A DNA stretch of 64,000 bases from Roseococcus sp. SDR (GCF_019083995.1 NZ_JAHRCU010000002.1:124001-188000), one strand, 5' to 3'. Counted from the stretch's first letter, positions 51,486 through 60,110 are shown. Program-made: numbers and translations. The notes: a model not told the origin generated them from the sequence alone.

Positions 51486-52248
51486 GGCGCAGCATCCAGG
51501 CGATCAGGCCGAGGCCGCCGGCGAAGCCCAGCATCACCACGGCCAGGGCATTGGCCTCGGGCGTCATGCCCAGGCGCAACTGCGAGAAGAGATAGACCGG
51601 CAGCGTGGTGGCGCCCGGGCCGGAGACGAAGCTGGCCAGCACCACATCATCCAGTGACAGCGTGAAGGCCAGCAACCAGCCGGCGGCGAGGCTGGGCGCG
51701 ATCAGCGGCAGCGTGATGGTGCGGAACACCACGGCCGGTGTGGCGCCGAGATCCGCCGCTGCCTCCTCGAGTGCGGGGTCGAGGCCCGTGAGGCGCGCCT
51801 GCACCAGCACCGCGACGTAGGCCATGCCGAGGGAGGCATGCGCGAGCCAGACCGTCACCGCGCCACGCTGCGCGGGCCAACCCGTCAGCGCCTGGAGCCC
51901 CACGAAGAGCAGCAGCAAGGCGAGGCCCATGACCACTTCGGGCAGCACAAGCGGCGCCCCCGCCAGGACGCCAAAGAGCGGGCGGCCGGCAAAGCGCCCA
52001 TGCCGCGCCAGAACCCAGCCCAGCGCGAGGCCCAGCGCCGTCGCCAGCGTCGCGGAAGCCGCGCCGATGCGCAGAGAGAGCCAAGCCGCCTCCAGCAACC
52101 GTTCATTGGCCGCCAACGCCAGGAACCAGCGCAGCGAGAAGCCGCCCCATTCGAAGGGCACGCGGCTGCCGGAGAAGGCATAGGCCGCCATCAGCAGGAT
52201 GGGCGCCCAGAGGAAGATCAGCCCGAGGGCGAGGAAGGCCCGCCTCAC
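51475..52248 (-). CDS. Spermidine/putrescine-type ABC transporter permease (PotC/PotI-like)
   Basis: The last gene of a four-gene importer operon, 257 residues. Six membrane segments are visible, beginning LALGLIFLWAPILLMAAYAF; the conserved start of mature PotI types, FSGSRVPFEWGGFSLRWFL, is present. The EAA loop reads EEAAADLGATPAVVFRTITL at about residues 165-185, and LLAFTLSLDDVVLASFVSGP follows as in polyamine permeases. It overlaps the other permease gene by four bases. Confidence 0.9.
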   Translation of the reverse strand: MRRAFLALGLIFLWAPILLMAAYAFSGSRVPFEWGGFSLRWFLALAANERLLEAAWLSLRIGAASATLATALGLALGWVLARHGRFAGRPLFGVLAGAPLVLPEVVMGLALLLLFVGLQALTGWPAQRGAVTVWLAHASLGMAYVAVLVQARLTGLDPALEEAAADLGATPAVVFRTITLPLIAPSLAAGWLLAFTLSLDDVVLASFVSGPGATTLPVYLFSQLRLGMTPEANALAVVMLGFAGGLGLIAWMLRLRR

Positions 52249-53081
52249 CGTGCCACCGAAAGCCGTTGGTAGAGCGCGATCGGCACCAGGAGCAGCGCGA
52301 GCAGCGCGGTGGAGAGCACGGCAGCCGCCGGCCAGTCCCGCGTCTGGAAGAACTCGCCCCAGATGGCACGCCCAAAGAGCACGGAATCCGGTGCGCCCAG
52401 GACCTCGGGGATCACAACCTCACCGGCAGCGGGGATGAAGACCAGCAGGAAAGCGGCGCCGGCCGCGGGTGCGGCGAGCGGCAAGGTGATGGTGAGGAAG
52501 ACCGTCCAACGCCCGGCGCCGAGATCCGCCGCGGCTTCCTCCAGCCTCAGGTCGCGCCGCGCCAGCGTGGCCGTCAGCGGCAGCACCGCGAAGGGCAGAT
52601 AGCCATGCACCATGCCGAGCAGCATCGCACCCTCGCTGTAGAGCAGTGGCAGCGGCTCGCTGATCAGCCCCGCCTGCAGCAGCACGCTGTTGACCCAGCC
52701 GCCATCGCGCAGCAGCCCGACCCAGGCCGCCAGGCGCAGCACGAACCCGGACCAGAAGGGCAACAGCACCAGCGCCAGCAGTGGCGCCTGCCAGCGCGGC
52801 GCGGCGGAGGCGATGCCAAGCGCCATGCCGAAGCCCAGCACCAGGCAAAGCCCCGCCGTGATGGCGGCGAGCCGCAGCGAGCGCAGCGCGGCGTCGAGGT
52901 AGTAGGTGTCGGCGAAGAGCAAGGCCCAGGCTTCCAGGCTGCCCTGCCAGCCCGCGCGCCCGATGGGCGGGATGACGGGCGGCACACCGGGCGCCGAAGT
53001 GCCGAAGCCCATGCCGAGCACGATGACGAGCGGCGCCGCCACCAGCAGCAGCAGCGCGAGCCAGGCGCCCGCGCGGATCAT
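52245..53081 (-). CDS. Spermidine/putrescine-type ABC transporter permease (PotB/PotH-like)
   Basis: A 278-residue permease with N-terminal segment WLALLLLVAAPLVIVLGMGF, a periplasmic loop containing an acidic/aromatic stretch (FADTYYLDAALRSLRLA), and five further segments. The EAA loop is EEAAADLGAGRWTVFLTITL, nearly the same as in the partner permease. The segment FIPAAGEVVIPEVLGAPDS matches PotH types (IPAxGExVIPELLG). It overlaps its neighbours by four bases on each side. Confidence 0.9.
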   Translation of the reverse strand: MIRAGAWLALLLLVAAPLVIVLGMGFGTSAPGVPPVIPPIGRAGWQGSLEAWALLFADTYYLDAALRSLRLAAITAGLCLVLGFGMALGIASAAPRWQAPLLALVLLPFWSGFVLRLAAWVGLLRDGGWVNSVLLQAGLISEPLPLLYSEGAMLLGMVHGYLPFAVLPLTATLARRDLRLEEAAADLGAGRWTVFLTITLPLAAPAAGAAFLLVFIPAAGEVVIPEVLGAPDSVLFGRAIWGEFFQTRDWPAAAVLSTALLALLLVPIALYQRLSVAR

Positions 53082-54067
53082 GCCGAGAGCGGCGCCAGGG
53101 CAGCCGCGTCCCAGGCGAGGAACACCTCCGCCCCCGGCTCGGGCAGGGCGAGCCCAGCGGGCAGCACAAGGCGCAGCACCTGCCCTTCGGCCTGCGCCAG
53201 CAGCAGCACGTCGCCGCCGCGGAAGGCGATCTCGGTCACGGTGGCGCGGGTGCCATTCGCTTCGGGCAGGCCCGGGGCAAGCTGGATGCGCTCGGGACGG
53301 AGGGCATAGGCGGGCGCGGTGGTCTCGGCCCGCAGGTGGAAGCGCCCCGCCTCCAGCACATTGGCCGCCCCCAGGAAGCGGGCCACGGCGCGCGTCGCCG
53401 GGCGCTCGTAAAGTTCACGGGGCGCGGCGACCTGCGCGATGCGCCCGCCCTCCAGCACCGCAACGCGGTCGGCGAGCGAGAGCGCCTCGGCCTGGTCATG
53501 CGTGACCATGACAAAGCTGGCCCCGAGGCGGCGCTGCAGGGCCCGCAACTCCAGCCCCGTACGCTCGCGCAGGCCGGAATCCAGCGCACCCAGCGGCTCG
53601 TCGAGCAGCACGAGCGGCGGCCGCCGCGCCAATGCACGCGCAAGGGCAACGCGCTGCTGCTGCCCGCCCGAAAGCTGCTGCGGCCGGCGCTCCTCCAACC
53701 CCTCCAGGCCAAGCAGGACAACAAGTTCCGCCACGCGCGGCCCAGGGTCTCGCTCACCCGCGCGGCGCAGACCATAGGCGATGTTCTCTCGCACGCTCAT
53801 GTGCGGGAAGAGAGCGTAGGACTGGAACATCATGGCGAGGTCCCGCGCCTGCGGCGGCAGGCGGGTGATGTCCCGGCCCTGCAACCGCACACGCCCCGAA
53901 TCCGGCGCCTCGAAGCCGGCGATCACGCGCAGCAGCGTGGACTTGCCGGAGCCTGAGCCGCCCAACAGCGCGAAGAATTCGCCCGCGCCGATTTGAAGCG
54001 AGAGCGCGTCCAGCGCCGTGGTCGAGGCGAAGCGCTTGACCAGCCCTTCCAGCGCCAGCAGCGTCAC
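53078..54067 (-). CDS. Spermidine/putrescine-type ABC transporter ATP-binding protein (PotA/PotG-like)
   Basis: A 329-residue ATPase with Walker [21 protein letters not shown]-loop MFQSYALFPHMSV, signature [18 protein letters not shown], Walker B LVLLDEPLGALDSGLRE and switch THDQAEALSLADRV. A C-terminal TOBE domain follows (residues about 240-329). It is coupled by four-base overlaps to the binding protein upstream and the permease downstream. It is clearly distinct from the PotA-like ATPase at 37859-38911, so the window carries two importers of this class. Confidence 0.9.
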   Translation of the reverse strand: MTLLALEGLVKRFASTTALDALSLQIGAGEFFALLGGSGSGKSTLLRVIAGFEAPDSGRVRLQGRDITRLPPQARDLAMMFQSYALFPHMSVRENIAYGLRRAGERDPGPRVAELVVLLGLEGLEERRPQQLSGGQQQRVALARALARRPPLVLLDEPLGALDSGLRERTGLELRALQRRLGASFVMVTHDQAEALSLADRVAVLEGGRIAQVAAPRELYERPATRAVARFLGAANVLEAGRFHLRAETTAPAYALRPERIQLAPGLPEANGTRATVTEIAFRGGDVLLLAQAEGQVLRLVLPAGLALPEPGAEVFLAWDAAALAPLSA

Positions 54068-55152
54068 CGGCCGGCCTTGAACCGCGCCCAGAGCCGCGCC
54101 CGTGCGCGCTCTCCCGCCTGGGCCGGCGTGCCCGCCACGAAACTCAGCGCCAGCGCCTCGGCCGGGGGGAAGACGCTCGGGTCGTTCGCCACGTCCGGCG
54201 GCAACAGCGCGCGGGAGGCAGGGACCGCGTTGGGATACCGCACCTGGCGGGTGATGCCGGCCATCACGTCGGGCTGCAGGATGAAGTTGATGAAGGCATG
54301 CGCGGCATCCGGGTTTGGCGCATCAGCCGGGATCGCCATCATGTCGAACCAGAGCTGCGCGCCCTCGCGCGGCATCACATAGGTCACCTCATGCGCGCGT
54401 CGTGCCTCACGCGCGCGCGCCGTCGCCTGGATCACGTCGCCCGAATAGCTGAAGGCCAGGCAGATCTCGCCCGCCGCCAGCGCATCAATGATGGCGGGCG
54501 GCGAGGGGATGGAGCGCAGGAAGGGGCGGATCGCCAGCAGCGCGCGCTGCGCGGCATCGATATCGGCCTGCGCCGTGCTGTCCGGATGGCGCCCCAGATG
54601 CCGCAGCACGGAGGGCAGCACATCCACGGCACTGTCCATCACCGCGATGCCGCAGCGCGCGATGCGGCGCGCATGCTCCGGGTTCAGCAGCAGATCCAGG
54701 CTGTCCAGCGGCGCATCGGGCGCGAGTTCACGGATGCGCGCCGCATTCATGCCAAGGCCGACTGTGCCCCAGAGATAGATCACGCCATGCCGGTTCTCCG
54801 GATCCACGCTCGCGATGCGCGCCATCAGGGCGGGGTCGAGATTGGCCGCATTCGGCAGGCGCGCGCGATCGAGCGGCCGCAGCGCCCCGGCGCGGACGAG
54901 GCGATTGAAGGCGGGCTCGCTGGTGGGAACCACGATGTCGTAGCCGGAGCGGCCTGCGGATAATTTTCCTTCCAGCGTCTCCAGCGTGTCATAGACGTCG
55001 TAGCGCACGCGGATCCCCGTCTCGCGCTGGAAGCGCTCGATCGCATAGGGGTCCATGTAGTCGGCCCAGTTGTAGATGTTCAGCGTGGGTTGCTGGGCCT
55101 GGGCGTTCAGGCCAGAGAGCAGCAGGGCCAGTGTCAGCAGCAGTCGGCGCAT
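54064..55152 (-). CDS. Spermidine/putrescine-type ABC transporter substrate-binding protein (PotD/PotF-like)
   Basis: A 362-residue periplasmic receptor with a Sec signal (MRRLLLTLALLLSGLNAQAQ). The mature start LNIYNWADYMDPYAIERFQR is the hallmark of PotD/PotF, and it continues with GIRVRYDVYDTLETLEGKL, DIVVPTSEPAFNRLVRAGAL and LAFSYSGDVIQA. The tryptophan-aspartate amine-binding features of this class are partly visible. It is the first gene of an operon that supplies all four importer parts. Putrescine-like diamines are the most probable ligands, by family. Confidence 0.91.
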   Translation of the reverse strand: MRRLLLTLALLLSGLNAQAQQPTLNIYNWADYMDPYAIERFQRETGIRVRYDVYDTLETLEGKLSAGRSGYDIVVPTSEPAFNRLVRAGALRPLDRARLPNAANLDPALMARIASVDPENRHGVIYLWGTVGLGMNAARIRELAPDAPLDSLDLLLNPEHARRIARCGIAVMDSAVDVLPSVLRHLGRHPDSTAQADIDAAQRALLAIRPFLRSIPSPPAIIDALAAGEICLAFSYSGDVIQATARAREARRAHEVTYVMPREGAQLWFDMMAIPADAPNPDAAHAFINFILQPDVMAGITRQVRYPNAVPASRALLPPDVANDPSVFPPAEALALSFVAGTPAQAGERARARLWARFKAGR

Positions 55153-55226
55153 GGGGCGGGCTCCGCATCAGGGTGCTGAGCCTAATGACGCAGCGGCGCC
55201 GGTTTCACAATATCCGCTTTTTTTCC

Positions 55227-55255
55227 TTGACGTTCCATATTTGTTCTCGTAAAGA
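55227..55255 (+). promoter_or_regulatory. Candidate promoter upstream of the phage-like islet
   Basis: TTGACG (55227-55232) is a good -35 match; TAAAGA (55250-55255) with a 17-base spacer is a poor -10. They lie in an AT-rich stretch with a T7 run just upstream, unlike the flanking DNA. The rest of the 223-base gap 55153-55375 holds the binding-protein promoter region and no visible gene. Confidence 0.35.
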
Positions 55256-55375
55256 AGGCGGGCCAAGGGGTGCATTGCGCCCAATGCCAAGCCCCGGGCC
55301 GCCCCCTCCCTTCCCTTTCGTCGCACCCGCGCGCCGCGCGGCTTGCCGCCCCCATGGCCTAGGAGACGCACGCCC

Positions 55376-56032
55376 ATGCCCTTCATCGCTAGCGACCTCG
55401 TGCCGCTGATCCAGACCGCGCGCTTCAACCTCTGGCACTATCGCAGCACCGACCTCCAGGCCGCCATCACCACGGCCGGCTACTTCGCACCCGCCGCCGC
55501 CACGCTCCGCGCGGGCGACCTGATGATCGTGCAGTCCGCCGACGCCATGGCCATGCTGCCGGTTCGCAGCAACGCGGCGACGGGCCCCGGCGTCACGCTC
55601 GACGGCGCGGTCACGCCCATCGCCCTCACGCGTTCCATCGCGCAGACCTTGCGCATGATCCAGGCGGCCAGCGCCGTGGCTTCCACGATCATCCTGGCCC
55701 CCCTGATGGCAGGCATCATCGTCGGCACTTCCATCCCCGTGCAGGCGCAGGTGACGGGCCCGATCCAGCAGGTGGTGATCACGCTGCGCAACGCGCAGAA
55801 CCAGATCATCCCGCCCGCTGTGCTCGCCAATGTGGATCAGGGCTACGTCACCGCCACCCTGCCGACGCCGGCCGTCGGCAATGGCTATCGCATCCGCATC
55901 GAGGATGCGCTGGACACCGGCGTCGTTGCCACCTCGCGCAGCTTCAACATCCTGCCGGACCTCCGCCTCATCCTGATCGAGGACGGCGCGAAGCTCCTGC
56001 AGGAGGACGGCTCCGCCATCTCGCAGGGCTGA
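55376..56032 (+). CDS. Phage-associated protein of unknown function, first gene of tail-spike islet
   Basis: I do not recognise a named family for this 218-residue protein. AGGAG at 55361-55365 serves ATG 55376. It begins PFIASDLVPLIQTARFNLWH. The middle has a hydrophobic, alanine-rich stretch (MIQAASAVASTIILAPLMAGIIVG). The second half looks like a beta-rich domain (QVTGPIQQVVITLRNAQN; YRIRIEDALDTGVVATSRSF), and the tail ILIEDGAKLLQEDGSAIS resembles ends of phage structural proteins. It sits 45 bases before the tail-spike gene on the same strand, so a role in tail or capsid decoration is inferred from context only. Confidence 0.6.
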   Translation: MPFIASDLVPLIQTARFNLWHYRSTDLQAAITTAGYFAPAAATLRAGDLMIVQSADAMAMLPVRSNAATGPGVTLDGAVTPIALTRSIAQTLRMIQAASAVASTIILAPLMAGIIVGTSIPVQAQVTGPIQQVVITLRNAQNQIIPPAVLANVDQGYVTATLPTPAVGNGYRIRIEDALDTGVVATSRSFNILPDLRLILIEDGAKLLQEDGSAISQG

Positions 56033-56077
56033 GCGACCCCGCCGCCCCCCGTTTTCCTCCAGCCCGGACGGAGCCCC

Positions 56078-58564
56078 ATGCCCGACCTCAAGATCAGTGA
56101 ACTGCCCGCGGCCACCGCCGTCGCGGATGGCGACCTCACGCCCTTCGTCCAGACCTCGCCCACCGCTGCCACGCGGCGGGCCACGCTGTCACAGATGCGC
56201 CGCGCCGTGCTCGCCGACCGCGGGGTGGATGTGCGCGACTTCGGCGCAGTGGGCAACGGCACGACCAATGACGCGCCCGCCATCCAGGCCGCGATCAACG
56301 CGCTCGGCACGGCCGGCGGCGTGGTGCAGTTCGGCCCGCGGACCTATCGCATCGCCTCCGCCATCACCATCAACAACGGCGCTGTGCGACTGCAGGGCGC
56401 GGGCTTCAGCGAGGGCGGAAGCCCGGGCCAGGGCACCTGGCTCACGGTGGACCTGACCGGCTTCACGCCCTTCACCTTCACGGGCGTCGGCGCCCGCGGT
56501 TCGGCCGTCTGCGACATGGCCTTCCGGCAGAACCATACGGCGGCCCTCAATGCCAGCTGGGCGCCCACCAACTACGACTGGCTGTTCCGCGTCACCGACT
56601 GCTTCGGCGGCGTGGATTTCGACAACATCATGCTCTCAGGCATCAACCGCGGCATCTTCGTGCGCAATTCCGGTCGCACGGATTTCCGCCGTATCCGCGG
56701 CCAGGTCTTCACCGCGGGCATCGAGATCGACGAGGGCTACGACACCTCGCGCATCCTGAACATGCATCTCTGGCCGTTCTGGTCGGCGGACGACAATGTC
56801 GTGCGCTGGCAGCAGGCGAATGGGGACGCGATGATCTTCCGCCGATGCGACGGCGTCTTCGTGGACCAGTCCTTTGTCCTCGGATACCGGTCAATGTTCC
56901 GCTTCACCTCCTCGGCCGCCGGTTACACCCAGAAGTTTAGCATCGGCCAGGCCTATGCGGATTTCGTGCGCCATGGCCTCTGGGTCGAGGCGGCGGGCAC
57001 CGATGGGCAGGTGGATGCCATGACCGTCCAGTGCGAGATCTTCAATGCGGGCGGCGCGCCGCTGCCCGGCTCGATCGGCGTCTACGTCAACACCAATCTC
57101 AGCCGCGTGCAGATCGCCTCGTTGCGCATCGACGACGCGGAGGACAACCCGATCCGCATCGAGGGCGCGGGCAACCGCGTGGATATCGGTGCGCTGCGCT
57201 GCGTCAACTTCAACCTGCGCAACAACGGCGCCGCGGCCATCCACCTGGCGAACGTCGCCTCCGGCACGCCCAATCGCGTGAATCTGGGCAGCCCGCCTTT
57301 GCTCGAGACCGCCAATCCTGGTCCCGTCTTCAATGCCGCAAGCAATGGCTCGGTCGGGATGCAGGCGCCGGCGGGCGAGGCCGCGCGGCCTGGCCTTTCC
57401 CTCGCGCAGTACGACACGGGCCTCTTCCTGCCCTCGGCGGGCAGCCTCGGCGTCTCCGTGGCGGGCGGCGAAATCGCCCGCCTTGCCGCCGGCAGCACAA
57501 GCCTGGGCGGCGCGACCGGAGCGCATGGGCTGGAGGTGACCACGCCCGCCAGCGCGGTTAACCGGCCGGAGATGGTGGGAGCGGTGACCGGAACGCCGGC
57601 GCGGACCGGATGGCGCGCAAAGGGCGCGGACGCGAACATCTCTGCCATCATGCAGCCCAAGGGCACGGGCGCCCTGATCGCACAATTCCCGGACAATGCC
57701 GCGTCCGGCGGCAACGCCCGCGGCGCCAATTCGGTCGACTGGCAGACTGCGCGCACGCTGGCGACGCAGGTGTCCAGCGGCGCGAATGCAACCATCAGCG
57801 GCGGTCAGAACAACCTGGCCAGTGGCGCCAACACGACCATCGGCGGCGGCTCGACCAACACGGCGAGCGGCAACAATGCGGCCATCGGCGGCGGCGCCAA
57901 CAACACCGTCTCATCGTCGCACGGTGTCGTGGCCGGTGGAACCAACAACACGGTGAGCAGCGGCACCCAGCCCAGCATCGGCGGCGGCAACGGCAACACG
58001 GCATCGGGCAATCGGGCGACCGTCGCCGGCGGTCTGACCAACACCGCTTCGGGCGCCAATTCTTGGGTCCCGGGTGGCGCCAATGCCAGCACGCGCGGGA
58101 TCGCCGGCCGCGGCGCCTGGGCTGGTGGCCAGATCGCCGCGCTGGGTGACGCGCAGTCGGGCGAGCACGTGCTGTTCCGGCAGACAACGGACGCGACGGC
58201 CACGCGCCTGACCGGCGACAACGCGGCACCCGGGGCGGCCAACCAGATCGTCCTGCCCAACTTCGCCGCCTATTCCGGCACGCTGACCGTGATCGCCAAG
58301 GCCGCCGGCAGCACCGCGGCGGCGACGTGGCGCGTGAACGTCTCGGCCGTGCGGGGCAACGGCGTCGCGACCATCGTGCTCTACGAGGGCGCAGGCACCG
58401 CGCTGGTGCCCAACGCGAGCAGCGGCGCGGGCAGCGCCTGGCGGCTCGACATCGCGGCCGACACGACCAACGGCGCCATCGGCGTCACCGTCACGGGCGC
58501 TGCCGCCACCACCATCACCCACACGGCGCGCTTCGCCAATGTCGAAGCCACGACCGCGAGCTGA
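56078..58564 (+). CDS. Phage tail-spike-like protein with pectate-lyase-type beta-helix and YadA-like head repeats
   Basis: An 828-residue protein. The N-terminus (KISELPAATAVADGDLTPFV) is a short phage-type attachment segment. From residue 48 the pectate-lyase-3 signature VDVRDFGAVGNGTTNDAPAI opens a right-handed beta-helix running to about residue 400, the usual polysaccharide-binding or -cleaving part of tail spikes. Residues 569-674 are seven tandem 15-residue repeats of the type found in YadA/Hia head domains. A beta-rich C-terminal domain of 150 residues ends it. It most likely binds a surface glycan; host and phage are unknown. Confidence 0.75.
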   Translation: MPDLKISELPAATAVADGDLTPFVQTSPTAATRRATLSQMRRAVLADRGVDVRDFGAVGNGTTNDAPAIQAAINALGTAGGVVQFGPRTYRIASAITINNGAVRLQGAGFSEGGSPGQGTWLTVDLTGFTPFTFTGVGARGSAVCDMAFRQNHTAALNASWAPTNYDWLFRVTDCFGGVDFDNIMLSGINRGIFVRNSGRTDFRRIRGQVFTAGIEIDEGYDTSRILNMHLWPFWSADDNVVRWQQANGDAMIFRRCDGVFVDQSFVLGYRSMFRFTSSAAGYTQKFSIGQAYADFVRHGLWVEAAGTDGQVDAMTVQCEIFNAGGAPLPGSIGVYVNTNLSRVQIASLRIDDAEDNPIRIEGAGNRVDIGALRCVNFNLRNNGAAAIHLANVASGTPNRVNLGSPPLLETANPGPVFNAASNGSVGMQAPAGEAARPGLSLAQYDTGLFLPSAGSLGVSVAGGEIARLAAGSTSLGGATGAHGLEVTTPASAVNRPEMVGAVTGTPARTGWRAKGADANISAIMQPKGTGALIAQFPDNAASGGNARGANSVDWQTARTLATQVSSGANATISGGQNNLASGANTTIGGGSTNTASGNNAAIGGGANNTVSSSHGVVAGGTNNTVSSGTQPSIGGGNGNTASGNRATVAGGLTNTASGANSWVPGGANASTRGIAGRGAWAGGQIAALGDAQSGEHVLFRQTTDATATRLTGDNAAPGAANQIVLPNFAAYSGTLTVIAKAAGSTAAATWRVNVSAVRGNGVATIVLYEGAGTALVPNASSGAGSAWRLDIAADTTNGAIGVTVTGAAATTITHTARFANVEATTAS
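57782..58099 (+). repeat. Seven tandem 15-codon repeats (left-handed beta-roll type)
   Basis: Successive units read like ANTTIGGGSTNTASG, with consensus x-x-(A/T)-I-(S/G)-G-G-x-x-N-(T/N)-x-S-(S/G), the pattern of trimeric adhesin head domains. Bases differ between copies, so this is an old protein repeat, not a recent DNA duplication or a CRISPR array. Confidence 0.75.
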
Positions 58565-58579
58565 CCGCAGGAGAATCCC

Positions 58580-58879
58580 ATGGCCTTCCTCATTCCCATC
58601 GAGATCAACGACACCGGCGCCTTCGCCGAATACTGGCGCCTCACGCATGTGCAGGTGGACCGTGTCGCGGGCGTCGTCGAGGCGCAGCTGCACGGCTACC
58701 GCGACGAGGCGGCCCGCCGCGCCGGCAAGGCGCCCCTGCAGCGCCTCAGCTTCCGCTTCGACCAGGCAGCGATGGAAGACCCCTACACCCTCGCCGTCGA
58801 GGATCTCTACCGCACCATCCGGCTGCAGCCGGAGGGCGAGGGCGCACCCTCGCGCTTTGCGACCGCCACCGACATCTGA
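58580..58879 (+). CDS. Small protein of the phage-like islet, unknown function
   Basis: A 99-residue protein with CAGGAG (58568-58573) before ATG 58580. It begins AFLIPIEINDTGAFAEYWRL and contains VEAQLHGYRDEAARRAGKAP and LSFRFDQAAMEDPYTLAVED. I do not recognise it. Similar short proteins follow tail fibre genes in Acetobacteraceae and other alphaproteobacterial prophages, so a tail assembly or chaperone role is a guess. It lies 15 bases after the tail-spike stop and 24 bases before the next gene, all on one strand. Confidence 0.6.
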   Translation: MAFLIPIEINDTGAFAEYWRLTHVQVDRVAGVVEAQLHGYRDEAARRAGKAPLQRLSFRFDQAAMEDPYTLAVEDLYRTIRLQPEGEGAPSRFATATDI

Positions 58880-58903
58880 CCCCAGCGAGAAGGAACCTTC
58901 CCG

Positions 58904-59278
58904 ATGAGCTCCCTCACCGACTATGCGAAGAACATCCTCACCCGCGCGCTCTGCGGCCGCGCCCCCGTGCTGCCCACGGCGGTCTTCCTGGGCCTGGGCA
59001 CCGGCGGCAGCGACCCCACCGGCATCAGCGGCGAGGCGGTCGGCAACGGCTACGCACGCCAGCGCGTCGTCTTCACCGGGACCGGCGTGCAGCAGAACGC
59101 CGAGTCGGTCCGCTTCACCTTCACGGCGGCGGCGGGCAGCTTCTCGCATGTGGGGCTGTTCGACGCGGCGAGCGGCGGCAATGCCCTCACCTGGTCGCCC
59201 CTGACCACGTCGGTCGCAGTGGCCGGGCCGGGCACCGTCACCATCAATCCGGGGGCCTTCACCATGACCGGGGACTGA
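58904..59278 (+). CDS. Phage tail-fibre-like protein
   Basis: A 124-residue protein, MSSLTDYAKNILTRALCGRA onward, with a conserved core (VFLGLGTGGSDPTGISGEAV; YARQRVVFTGTG; FSHVGLFDAASGGNALTWSP). This arrangement is found in short tail-fibre-related proteins of phages and prophages, where the segment FSHVGLFD lies in a beta-sandwich. GAGAAGGAA at 58886-58894 is the ribosome site. It ends the islet; after it come 91 bases leading to fnr. Confidence 0.65.
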   Translation: MSSLTDYAKNILTRALCGRAPVLPTAVFLGLGTGGSDPTGISGEAVGNGYARQRVVFTGTGVQQNAESVRFTFTAAAGSFSHVGLFDAASGGNALTWSPLTTSVAVAGPGTVTINPGAFTMTGD

Positions 59279-59331
59279 CAAGATGAGTTGACATGCACGG
59301 TGTCACCAAGCTTGCAACTCGGAGAATGTCA

Positions 59332-59369
59332 GGCTTATTCTCTGCCCTGGTTGAGGGAGAGAATAAGCC
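59332..59369 (+). promoter_or_regulatory. Long hairpin covering the fnr ribosome binding site
   Basis: GGCTTATTCTCT (59332-59343) pairs perfectly with AGAGAATAAGCC (59358-59369). After one bulged G, CCCT pairs with AGGG around loop GGTTG. The 16-pair stem ends one base before the GTG start and its 3' arm contains the AGGGAGAG ribosome site, so the folded RNA should block translation. No T-run follows, so it is not a standard terminator. Confidence 0.7.
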
Positions 59370-60110
59370 GTGAACCCGCTCGACGCCACCCACACCCTGG
59401 TCCGCGACGCCCAGCCGGCGGAGCCATGTTCGACCTGCGGCAGCCGGGTGGCGGGCCTGTGCCATAAGCTGGACGCCGCGGCGCTGGACGACATCTCGGC
59501 CGATTCCCAGCGCTTTCAGCTCGCGGCGAAGAGCGTGCTCTTCCGCGAGGGCGACGCGGCGCAGCGCGCCTATTCCATCGTGGAGGGCGTCGTGAAGCTC
59601 TCCCGCCTCCTGCCCGACGGCAAACAGCAGGTGGTGGGCTTCCGGTTCGCCGGGGACATCCTCGGCTACGGCGCCGGAAAAACCTATCCTTTCGACGCCG
59701 AGACCCTGACCAACGGTCATTTCTGCCGCATCGAGCGCGGCCGGCTCGACTCTCTCCTGCGGCTTTACCCGCAGATGGAGCGCCGCATGCTCGACCTCTG
59801 CCTCCGTGAATTGTCCAACACGCAGGACCAGCTGGTCTCGGTCGGCCGCCGTTCGGCCGAGGCGCGGGTCGCGAGTTTCCTGCTCGGCCTCGTTGACGCC
59901 TATCGCCAGCGGGGCCCCCTGCCGACGGACCTGCCCATGCCGATGACGCGCAGCGACATCGGTGACTTCCTCGGCCTGACGCTGGAGACGGTGAGCCGCA
60001 GCTTCGCATCCTTCAAGCGCCAGAAGCTGATCAGCGAGCCCGGCCACCAGACGGTTCGGATTCTCGACATGAACGCGCTGCTGCGGCTGACCGAGGGCGA
60101 CGCGACCTGA
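59370..60110 (+). CDS. fnr: Fnr-type oxygen-responsive transcriptional regulator (Crp/Fnr family)
   Basis: A 246-residue regulator. Cysteines C20, C23, C31 (CX2CX7C) and C119 can hold the oxygen-labile [4Fe-4S] cluster as in alphaproteobacterial FnrL. A cyclic-nucleotide-fold domain follows (SVLFREGDAAQRAYSIVEGV; FRFAGDILGYG), then the dimer helix and a C-terminal HTH (MTRSDIGDFLGLTLETVSRS) with the E-x-x-SR recognition pattern for TTGAT-type sites. It likely activates low-oxygen respiration genes. The GTG start is 10 bases after AGGGAGAG, which lies inside the hairpin at 59332-59369. TTGACA at 59288-59293 may be a -35 box. Confidence 0.9.
   Translation: MNPLDATHTLVRDAQPAEPCSTCGSRVAGLCHKLDAAALDDISADSQRFQLAAKSVLFREGDAAQRAYSIVEGVVKLSRLLPDGKQQVVGFRFAGDILGYGAGKTYPFDAETLTNGHFCRIERGRLDSLLRLYPQMERRMLDLCLRELSNTQDQLVSVGRRSAEARVASFLLGLVDAYRQRGPLPTDLPMPMTRSDIGDFLGLTLETVSRSFASFKRQKLISEPGHQTVRILDMNALLRLTEGDAT

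Noticed and set aside
57782-58099. Possible CRISPR array in the tandem repeats
   Set aside because: Repeats are in-frame coding units with variable bases and no constant repeat-spacer pattern.
59288-59303. Fnr box (TTGAT-N4-ATCAA) upstream of fnr
   Set aside because: TTGAC and a later GTCA are too far apart; the TTGACA is better read as a possible -35 box.
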